Shown in pieces: positions 1 to 10,385 of a stretch of 64,000 nt of DNA (positions are counted from its first letter, which is position 1; every line of letters begins with the position of its first letter). The notes under the pieces were generated by a model. That model was given only the letters and a program-made list of their open reading frames with translations. It ran no database searches and was not told the origin of the DNA. The DNA is from Adiantum capillus-veneris (taxonomy: Eukaryota > Streptophyta > Polypodiopsida > Polypodiales > Pteridaceae), in the NCBI GenBank assembly GCA_014529385.2, contig CM043962.1, positions 122,225,970 through 122,289,969 on the forward strand, written 5' to 3'. A program made the translations under genes and the position numbers.

Positions 1-2418
1 AACTGGACTCACCCATTCAGTGGTCTCCACAGGGACTATGAACCCTACCTTCAATAACTTGTCCACCTCTTCTCGCAAGGCTTCCATTTGCTCTTGACCC
101 ATCCTTCTTAGCCTTTGCCGCACTGGCTTAGCACCTTCTTTCAGCTCTATATGCATCTCTTCGCCCTTGAACCCTCTGATCTCTTCATATGAAGTAATGA
201 ACAAATCAGGAAAACTAGCCAGCATGTGCGAATATATATCCTTCTCCATAGTTGAGAGGTCTCCACTGATCATTTGTGTCATCAATTCCTGCTTCTTTGA
301 CAACTCAACCTTGGTTTGCATCAGCCCTTCAATCACTTCATAAGGCCCTTCACTTTCATCTTCAACCTCATTCGCAATTGCAACTAAACCAAACTCCTGG
401 ATTTCTTTGTCCATCAAAAGAAATGCAACATCAGCATCCTCATCACTGCTGGTAGTGCTATCACTGTCCTCATCTGTCACCGTGGAAGTGTCTTCATCAC
501 TAGACTCATCCTCATCTTCATAAAGCTCCTCTAATCATTTCCTTGTGTCCATATTATAAAGCTTCTTGGTACCTGTCTTTCCATAGAGGCTAATCATACC
601 ATGTCGCCAATCTTGAACAGCTCCCACTGCACGTAACCATGGTCTGCCCAGTATAATAGGATATGCTCCCAACCCTGCTGGCATCACATGAAAATCAACC
701 ACTTCCTTTGCATCATATGCCTCCACTTCTAAGCTCTTTACAACACCCAAGAATTTTACTTTTTGATGGTTTGCCAATCTGATCCGAAAACCTTACACCC
801 CAGCCATTGTGAGACCCATCTTCTCAACGCATGAGTGTGTTATGACGCATATTTGGGCTCCGCCATCCACATAACCTTGACCCAAATTTTTCCTTTTATG
901 CCACACATCTACTATTGGACAAATGTCTGGTAGCTCATCCATTGCCAACACCTTTACTGAACCTCTCTCTGGCTCTTTCTCCATTGGGTTAACCATCCTC
1001 TTCCATTGTCGCTTTAGCTTAGGCACCATCTCTATAAGCTGCCCAAAAGTAACATCTGCTTTCCTGCCCGTCAGATCCTCCTTCAAGTCATAGCTTAATT
1101 GCCCATCCCCTAGTGGAAAATCTGAAACATGAAACTTTCGACGAGCTCTCCTTTTCCTCTTGGCCTTGACATCCTCGCCTTCATGGCTCTTTCATTTCTT
1201 CTTACTAGGACCTGGGGCACTTCTTCCTTCCTTATCCTCTGTGGTCCTCTTCCCAATAGGCATCACTAATGTATCCTCTAGCTTTGATGCCTTCTCCAAG
1301 GTGACTGTACTTAGCACTTTTGTCTTTCCCTCTTCCTCCTAGGTCAGTCCGCTGGTTCCTTCGTCTCCCTTAATTTCGATGCCATAATCATTTGACCTAG
1401 TTAGCACCTGTCTTGGCAATGGATACATGTCTCCCCCCATCCTTGGTGGCTTATCACATTGCGGGCTGATGTGACCCAACTCTCCACAATTATAACATGT
1501 GGGCGTCTGCCTCCAAAACCTACCATTGCTTTGTCCAACACCATTCCTAGGCCTTTCTTCACCTCCTGGCTGATTTGCAAACCTCCCTTGACCTCGATTA
1601 TTTCCCACTTGACCTAGCATGTTTAGGCTGAGATTCTTCATCAAATCTACCATTTGCCTCATGTCTTGCCTTAGCCCATCATCTTGCACTGCTGTAGTGA
1701 CCACTGCTGGCATAACCTGAGTAGTAACAGGAACCACTGGTTCGTGATGAACCCCTGACATGCGACCTTATAAAGATTCTATAGGCTGAAATTCAGACCT
1801 CATTGGCAAAGACTCCACCCCTAACTGGCTCATTTTCCTCAACTTCCACTCTTTGTTCCTTGCTACCTCTAGTGCATCTTCATATGTCCTAGGCTTCTTT
1901 AGCTCCACTCTCCAACGTATATTCTCCCAAAGACCAGCCAAGAACCTGTCCTTCTTCATCATGTCAGGCGGGGGTACCTGTGGTGCTAAGGCCTTGCACA
2001 TTCGCTCCCATGCCAATGAAAACTTACGTATGTACGAATCTACTGGCTCACCTTCCTTCTGCACCAAACCTTGTACTTCTTGCCACACTTTGTCAGGATC
2101 TTCTATCTTCACAAACTCCACTTCCAATCCATGCCTTAGATTGTCCCAACTCAATCTTACAGGTGGATCCGCTGCACTCAACTCCTTCTCAAATGCCTTG
2201 GACCAAACTCGTGCATCACTCTTCAAACAAATTTGGAGAAGGCGTAACATTTGCGTAGGGTCATGAATCTGGTTGCTAATGCAGGCAACCTCCATCTTTT
2301 CCAAAAATTCTTCTACATCTTCATCACTTCTTCCATGAAACTCCGGATAAGAGAAAGCCATGGCTACCCAAGTTTCAATGCTTTGAGAACCCCTTTGAAC
2401 ACACGTGCAATAACCCAA
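1..2418 (-). pseudogene. Ty3/gypsy gag-protease-RT polyprotein, truncated by window edge
   Basis: Retrotransposon polyprotein read on the minus strand. From about 2370 to 1 everything lies in one frame, interrupted by stops at 1768-1770 (TAA), 1339-1341 (TAG), near 1190 (TGA), 793-795 (TAA) and 535-537 (TGA). Gag begins around MAFSYPEF (ATG at 2359-2361) and carries a CCHC zinc knuckle (CYNCGELGHISPQC, about 1455-1500). The protease shows a DGGAQ active-site-like motif near 850 and AYPIILGRPWLR near 640-670. A very acidic linker (about 530-420) follows, then the start of reverse transcriptase with H-I-E-L-K-E-G-A-K-P-V-R-Q-R and GFIVPVETTEWVSPV at 1-80. The rest of pol lies beyond position 1. 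The family assignment is firm from domain order and motifs. The element is dead as read because of the five stops, although no frameshift is needed. Confidence 0.9.
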
Positions 2419-4550
2419 AACTTTTGACTACCCAATCCCCAGAAACTTCAATGGAGCTCAACTTTAGATAAGGACAAACACATGCACATCAAATGAGTTT
2501 TCATAGTTGATCATCGGAATTACAACACGCAAAGGACATTCCAAGATCTCTCGTAATCTTCTTGGCCCAAACATAAAGACTATGCGCTGCTGGAAAAAAA
2601 TCTTCCTGGACACATGAACATTTATCTGGATTCTTTGAGTTAAATGAAATGGAGTGAATTGAGGGCCATTTTGATCATCCATTAAAGCCAACCATGAAAC
2701 TCCCAAGAAGGCACACCTGACTTAACCTCTGATTTTGCCAAAATTGCAGCAGCATAACAGCATAAATGGCTCAAAAGACCAAAAAACCAGCCATCATAAC
2801 TTGGAAAAATTTTGGCAGAGTTTCCCCAGAAATAGAGCAGTAGGAACCCAAAATATAGACTGTATATGTATGCATAAACTGTCAACAATAGAACCCGAGC
2901 ATCAAGTAGGACTCACTAGTATATAGCCTATGGCGAGGTCACAAAAAGGGTGCTCCAGCTACCTGTATCACCGAAAGGATCTCTACATTTGAGAATCCCC
3001 CAGCTCAATAAAAACCTCACGCTATCGACCCTAACACGAAGGCTAATGCAAATTGCGTATAGTCAAGTCTCAGAAATGACTATCTTCCAGACCAAGTCTC
3101 AGAAATGGCTGGGACTGCCAAATACAAGCAAGTATGGCTCCACAAATGCGTACAATGGCAGTTTCCACAAGTAACGTACAATCCAGCAGACAATGCGCTC
3201 AAACAGGCGCCAAGTGATGCATACCCACAACAACTGCAAGTGACATCACTGCTAGTATATCACTGTACTCCAGCTACCTGTACCTGTGTGAATCACCTGT
3301 ACCTGTACCTGTCCCTATCCCTGTAACCTGTAACCTACAACCTGTAATCCCGAAGCTCGAAGCTCGAAGCAGAAGGTACTCGAAGAAGATCCTCCGTGGG
3401 GGCACCAAAAGAATGTGAGCGGGATGAAAACACACACAACGCCTCTATAACGACCCGACACACACTCTTCGGAAGATACACACACACACACTATGGGGCA
3501 CCACTCGGCTTAGACAACACACCTGGCCGAGACATGGAACACACCTCTGGAGTGAGAGGAGAGAGACTATCCACTTGCCCACTCCACACAGACACACACA
3601 CACACACACCCAAAAAAATCAGCTCAAAAGAGGAGAATTTCTGATGTTTAGATACAATTGAGCTTGGGCCAACACCAATGGGGCAAATAGCTCACACAAT
3701 ATGGGTAAAATAAGCCAGATACAATCACAAACTAGAGCAGAAACTTCGCTCATAGGAGAAACTTACACAGAAAAACAGCAGGAAAAGAGTGAGGAATTTG
3801 GTAAAATGGACAGCGCCATCGCGTTCGGAACGGCCCAAAACCCCAGTCTACAATGTCAAAGTGCTCAAATCCGACCTCGGATGAGCAGTTTACGGCCAAA
3901 ACAGGCTCCAAAAACCCCAAAAACACACCTGCGGCTGTTCCTCCTCTCTTCTCCACGTTTTTTCTGGTCCTCTCTCAGTTTTTTCAGTTCCCACACTTAG
4001 ATTTATTATTTGGGCACCCTTGGCCTTTTAGATGACCTCAAACGGACCCCGAACATGCCAAAAACTGACCTCGTAGTGCATAGTTGTCACCTTTTTTGCA
4101 TCATCCGCACACCTGGCACTCATTTCTTTTCAATAATGCGTCTTGCAACCACGTGAAGTGGCCCCAAAAATTGGTCCTAATGATGAACTTTTTGCATAAC
4201 TCTCACAAGAAAACACCACTTTGTGTCTGTATTCATCCACGTGCAAATATTGACCCCGTTCGGCCTCCTGACGCCACTCAATGCCATCTGACGCACCTGC
4301 TTACCTCATATCGTCGGCCCGCGGATAGCTTCCTCAATAAGTTTTACGCACTACCAACTCCTCCTTATTGTAGAAAAAACACAGTGGTACTGGTAATAGT
4401 GAAAATCGATGCACTATGTACACCCTGTCCTAACACATGTGGGCCCCACGTAACCACCTGGCTCTGAAAAATGGGCAATTCTTTATTTGATGCACCATGC
4501 ATGTATATGTACATATGCGCAATCCCTTGCTCCAAAAAAATCCTGAATCT
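2419..4550. other. Non-coding flank, probable 5' leader/LTR of the gypsy element at left
   Basis: No supportable gene. This lies upstream of the minus-strand gag and is therefore expected to hold its leader and 5' LTR. A PBS-like minus-strand stretch (TTGGTGCCCCCAC, about 3395-3406) sits next to a TG at 3411, so an LTR could begin there, but I could not find a partner copy. Short AC-rich runs occur at 3588-3610. The open frames here have no recognisable motif. Confidence 0.35.
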
Positions 4551-4551
4551 G

Positions 4552-5213
<662 letters not shown>

Positions 5214-5275
5214 GTTCAGTTTACAGTTAAAGGCAGATATACACAAAATTATGCATTATGCATTTCTTAAGATGG

Positions 5276-8200
5276 TTACAGCTCAAAAGGCATACTATTG
5301 TAGATAGACTCACTGACATCAAGTGATATTGTATATAGTTTTGAGTTGCTGGGATGCGGTATCATGGGGATTTTGATTGCCCGAACAAGATGTGAATATA
5401 TGAACACCTCTGGCTTTTTGTCCAAAAGCTCGTAGGTCTGCTCATTTATCATACGATAGTAAAACCCTAAAACCCTTTGATAGCATAGGATCCTCGCCCA
5501 ATGATATTGCCCTAGTCATCTTCAGCATCTGAATGAAACTCCTGAATAGCTGCAGTGCATTTCACTATATAGAAATCAACTTTTTCTTCATTGTCATTTG
5601 GTGCGGGAAGAGCAAAATTATCACCAACAATAAGAGCTTGATTGAGGGTGTCATAGTGTCCTTCATACGCTGCATCCTCATTTATTTCGTCGTCATCGTC
5701 TTCCCCTTCTTTCGTAGGCTCCAAAATAAGGTATGTCCAAAAAGGAACGTGTGACTTGCTCACACATCTCCTCCAATTTTCCTATTTACATGCACTACAG
5801 AAACAAGAGAGTGATGAACGTGTTCTCAAAGCAGTTGTATCATGCTCTGAATATGCAGAAACAGAGTGCATTGAGCGGGTATTTTTTACAGCCTTCATAT
5901 CCCAATTTTTTCCCCTTTCTACATCTCCCAATTCAATCACCCAAAAAATCATGCTTACATAACGGGCCTGGGATGCATAGGTGGCTGTAGCACCATCTGC
6001 CAAGGTCCGTCTCAATAATGCCACAACATCTGCAGCGCAGTCTATCTTTGGGCAGTTTGGCTGCAATTGGTATTGAGTTAAAGACCTTTTTATCACTGCT
6101 CCCGCACCGTCGTGTTCTCCCTTACCATGGCCGGATCCAAAAAAGTTCCAAGACATTTTCCATCCCGTAAAAACACTGTATCTGCAATTTATTCAATGGA
6201 TAGAAGAAGATTAATATACTCTTGGCACGATAAAATTACCAAAAAAAACACGTATTATAATATTACTGATGTTAGACAAGCATTTTATTACAACTTTAAT
6301 GCCAATATTATATGTCTCTATATTAAAACCACCTTCAGATAATGTTTGTTAGAACATGGTATACCTGGCAAGGAAATAGAATGGTCTTCTTGCTTTGAAT
6401 TGTGAAGGTGCTCCATCAGACCATACCCGGATGAAACCTTATGTTTAGACCAAATTGCTTTAGCCATTCCGCATGTTTCAGAAACAGTGTTGAACAAAAT
6501 GTGTGTCATGTTGCTTGTCATCTGAAATGAAGAAGTGAATTGTCTTGTGGATGTCACCTGCATAATATAAAAATAAAAAATTATCGAAGGCTTAATACAA
6601 AAGAAATAATATTGATCTAGGGTGATGTCGTTACATGCAATTCGGAAATATTTTATGTGCACAAAAATAGTTACTTGATTTGAATACCAATGCATGGACT
6701 GAATCTCATTTTGTTCTTTGAAAGTATAATTTTCAGCAAAGTGAACAACTGACACAACAACATCATCTGGAAAGCTTTGTATACATTCCTTGTATTGCTC
6801 TGCTTGCCATCTATACACAAAATTATGCATTATGTATTTCTTAAGATGGTCTTTGAACATGACTGAGAGATCCTGGCATGATATTTCCTTATGCGACAAG
6901 ACTTTCCTTTTCTTCCTCAGACCGTCATGCGCAGTTCCTACTTCTAAGTCCTCAAAAATCTTCACCACAATCTTTTTAGCAATAAATGCAGCCTCTGCAG
7001 CACAAAAGTCTAACTTATTCGGGCCACACCTTTTACATTGACCACTCAAGCAAGCAAGGGCATGGAAGGTGGACGTATCTGATTTTGGACACAGTATAGA
7101 GTCCAATAAGGCTGTTACACTCTTGATAGGGTTTTTTGGTGCCTTGCATCCACCATTGTCTTTGCATATGTTGCATTGACATTGGCAAGCTTTTCCATGC
7201 AGACCGAATACAAAACTTCGCATGTGATTTATGGCATCCTTAGGAAGGACATTTGAACATGTGAAATGCAGCAGCAAGTATATCGGTCTCTCAATTTCCG
7301 CACAAAATATGGCTTCATGTACTCAAACGCCCGGTGCCTTATTACAATTTCAGGGTATTGTTCTTTGAAGTTAAGAAAGAGCTCCACCTACAATGAAAGA
7401 CATATATGGTTAAAGAACATTGAAGAAAACTGCAGGTTTTTATTATCTTTGAGGAAAACTGTTACATTACTATAAACCAGTATTTTTATTTCAAAACACT
7501 ATGTTTTTTCACTTAATTGGTTAAACAAACCAGTATATATGAACACATGTCCTTGGTACGTACCAGTGGTATATAAGTGTCAACCAGTTCAAATGTTCTT
7601 ACTGCTGATGTAAACCAGTCTTTTCATTTAAAACGGGTATGTTATTTACCTAACCAATACATGTGAGCACTTAACCACGATGTATACTAGTGAGAAACAA
7701 GTGTTTAAAAAAATGAACACATGCCCTTGGTACATATCAGTGGTATATAAGTGTCAACCAGTTCAAATGTTCTTACTACTGATGTAAACCAGTCTTTTCA
7801 TTTAAACCCGGTATGTTATTTACCTAACCAGTACATGTGAGCACTTAATCACGATGTATACCAGTGAGAAATAAGTGTTAGAAAAAATTTACTGGATATG
7901 TAAACTAGTATTTTCCTTTCAAACAGATATGTTTTTAACCTATCTGACATGACAAACAGTACATGTGAACACTTAACCACGATGAATACCAGTGAGAAAT
8001 AAGTGTTACAAGATTTTTACTGGTTATGTAAACCAGTTTTTTACCTAACCAGTTTATACATATCATACGCGTGTGAAAGTATGCGTCTGCAAACATATGT
8101 TTCAGCAAACATACGCGTATGATAAAAACTATGTTTCCATTTATATTCTCCTTCACATCCAATATTTATCCACCCTTAGTCTAGGACCAAATACAGATTC

Positions 8201-9066
8201 CCCTTATTTCCATTTATAACTTCCTTCATATCCGATTTCATATCTACTCTTATCAATCCAATTATAGTGAATATAGGTCATGAATGCAAATATTAGAAAA
8301 CAAAAATGGATATAGTGAAGCGAGTTATTACCTGAGATTGTTCAAGAAGATGCACAGGATGTTTGACATATGAATTTCTTCCAATACGCTTTCTGCACAC
8401 ATCCTTCTTATTGGGTGAAACACAAGTGTTAGACATCCAAAAAGAGAAGATCAACTCTTTCTCATCTAGTGTTATAAAACCACGATCCATGGGCTGTCGA
8501 GCACACAAAGAGATTGGCAAATTGCCATCACCTGCTGCCCTCAACCGATTCTTTGTAGCTATGAAGTTCCTCTTGTGAAAATTTAGCAACTTAGATGCAG
8601 CTGAAACATTCACTTTTGAGGTAGATGTACACTCAACATTCATAAGCATTGTGGTGATGAACCTTTTAAGAAAGAGCTCCTGTCCGCTCTTGGCTAATTT
8701 GATTGCATCTATTGTGTTGCGTATGGCTTCAACAAAGGTTGTTTGTGCCCTGGGCATTTCAAGGTCTCCAAGAGAAGGATGATTGACAAACTTGCACAAA
8801 ATATCTGAGCGTGATGCAACATTGAGGGCCTTTGTACACAGATTGAAGAGCATAACAAGGTCATTGCAAATTCTTTGACACTTTGCATCATCAGCACCAT
8901 TTTGATCATTATCTTCCTCACGTGCTACTTGCTCAAGCTTGTTCTTAGCACGCTGCTCCCTCTTTCTCCTAGCATGATATTCCTTGACCGCATCAACAGC
9001 ATACCTAGCACCCAGTTCACAGTGAGGCTGAGAGCAGTCACATACAGTGTGAGATTCTTGCTCCAT
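5276..9066 (-). pseudogene. Multi-exon gene of uncharacterised, transposase-like family (frameshifted)
   Basis: I recognise the motif set but no named gene. Reconstructed exons on the minus strand: exon 1 from ATG at 9066 to 8332, exon 2 from 7387 to 6635, exon 3 from 6557 to 6365, exon 4 from 6181 to a TAA at 5278. The introns (8331-7388, 6634-6558, 6364-6183) all start GT and end AG and keep phase. Motifs in order: SPNKKDVCRKRIG (exon 1); Cys-rich CQCQCNIC and CKRCG; HFAENY then EIQSMHW; ISDDKQHDTHFV; WSDGAPSQFK; NFFGSGHGKG then DGAGAVIKR; LSCFCSAC; finally VDFYIVKC and YYRMINEQTYELL. From memory, related uncharacterised proteins carry DFAENY at the first motif, so Asp appears replaced by His. 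Lesions: a frameshift near 7255, a +1/-1 pair near 6483 and 6430, a TAG at 5782-5784 and a frameshift near 5512. The acidic motifs suggest an RNase H-fold (DDE-like) nuclease; that is inference. Confidence 0.7.
7541..8052. repeat. ~174-bp tandem repeat inside intron 1
   Basis: Two well-conserved copies (7541-7714 and 7715-7888) share GAACACATGYCCTTGGTAC through CACGATGTATAC and AGTGAGAAA; a partial, more divergent third runs to about 8052. Motifs such as ACCAGT and GTGTCAACCAGTTCAAATG recur in each. It lies entirely within the 944-bp first intron of the pseudogene. Confidence 0.85.
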
Positions 9067-9224
9067 GCTAGAGAGGGAGAGATTGAGCGAGGTGATAGGC
9101 CTACAGAGAGCAAGAGCAGTATATGACAGCAATAGATGTGCGATAGGCCTACAAAGTAAAATAGCAATCTGTGCTCCTACACAGAGAGTTAGAGAGAGAC
9201 AGAAAAACGAGAGAGCGGGAAGAC

Positions 9225-9361
9225 AAAGAGCTGGCTGACGTGCATAGTTAAGAGTTACAGAGCTGTCTTCTATATTTGAAAAGGAGACGCGGAAATAGTA
9301 ATGGTGTAAAGAGCTGGCTGACGTGCATAGTTAAGAGGTACAGAGCCGTCTTTCTATATTT
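9225..9361. repeat. Direct repeat, two ~54-bp copies 83 bp apart
   Basis: AAAGAGCTGGCTGACGTGCA and the following TAGTTAAGAG-TACAGAG-C-GTCTT-CTATATTT occur at 9225-9278 and 9308-9361 with few mismatches. They sit just upstream of the minus-strand pseudogene's first exon, so they may be remnants of its promoter or of a terminal repeat. Confidence 0.8.
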
Positions 9362-9515
9362 AACAAAAAGCTGTGGAAATTCTATATTTAATTAAAAAGA
9401 TGTTCAAAAGAATATATTGAATTGAACTAATAGAGATGGTTTTATGTACCGGTTATAAAACCTCTGTTTGGGACAAGGTTTTTGGTCCACCTATTCATGC
9501 ATCCACCCAGCTACG

Positions 9516-9804
9516 GTTGAGTGTGTATGGCTCAGACGCCTTATGGCTGATTTGGGTGTTGGACAGGACACTGCCAACACTATCTACACTGACAGTCAGA
9601 GCGCATTGGCAGTTGCGAGGAACCCAATTTTTCATGCTCACACAAAGCACATTGAGGTGCATTACCACTATGTCAAAGAGAGGCTCTCAACAGGAGAGAG
9701 TGCAAACACAGGACAACCTTGCAGATCTTTTCACAAAGGCATTGTCTCATGAGAAGCTTGAATCTTTCCGCAAAGCTTTGGGCTTACTCCCCTTTGTGGA
9801 CTGA
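9516..9804 (+). pseudogene. Copia-A RNase H 3' end, truncated
   Basis: This is the last third of the RNase H domain of the same copia family found complete at 50865-56172. The match starts abruptly at about 9516, at the codons for ECVWLRRLMADLG, and ends at the family's normal stop (TGA 9802-9804) after GLLPFVD. Relative to the full copy it lacks about 14 bp near 9700, which shifts the frame across the segment. It is followed by the family's 3' non-coding region and LTR, so this is a 5'-truncated insertion. Confidence 0.9.
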
Positions 9805-9876
9805 TCATGTCCTTAGTGCATGGCACTTCCCTTTACTCATGTGCCAGCTCTCATTCACCGCACTCTAGGGGGGGTT

Positions 9877-10385
9877 TGTTACCATATACATGTGGTAGTG
9901 ATGTGTGTGAACACACTAGGACCGCCATGACATTTTTTCCCTCTTTAGGAGGTTTTTCCCCCCGAGCATTGTATATACTCCCATCACTCTAGGGCTATCT
10001 ATCTTTCCATTTCATACTAAGAAACACACTCTCTATTGTGTGCCTTGAGCTCCCTTCGTCTTCTCCGAGCATTGTATATACGCCCATCACTCTAGGGCTA
10101 TCTATCTTTCCATTGCATACTAAGAAACACACTCTCTATTGTGTGCCTTGAGCTCCCTTCGTCTTCTCCAAGCTGTGTGTGTTTCTCTGCAACCCTAATT
10201 GGACCGTCGGGGCATTTTTTCCCTCTTTAGGAGGTTTTTTCCCCCGAGCATTGTATATACGCCCATCACTCTAGGGCTATCTATCTTTCCATTGCATACT
10301 AAGAAACACACTCTCTATTGTGTGCCTTGAGCTCCCTTCGTCTTCTCCAAGCTGTGTATGTTTCTCTGCAACCCTAATTCCAACA
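9877..10385 (+). repeat. Copia-A 3' LTR with internal tandem amplification
   Basis: Begins TGTTACCATATACATG after a purine run (AGGGGGGGTT) and ends CCTAATTCCAACA, like the 227-bp LTRs at 50865 and 55946, but is 509 bp long. The extra length comes from repeating the block that starts GAGCATTGTATATAC; copies begin at 9964, 10067 and 10246. The third copy carries extra LTR sequence (GGCATTTTTTCCCTCTTTAG) before it. The right end abuts copia-B reverse transcriptase sequence. Confidence 0.9.

Noticed and set aside
1853-2266. Plus-strand frame of 137 codons
   Set aside because: Antisense shadow of the minus-strand gypsy gag.
3396-3644. 82-codon open frame
   Set aside because: Threonine/histidine-rich through AC repeats; it overlaps a possible LTR and has no homology I recognise.
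10315-10385. Copia-B RT frame continuing into this interval
   Set aside because: The sequence left of 10386 is the copia-A LTR; the extra residues are read-through.
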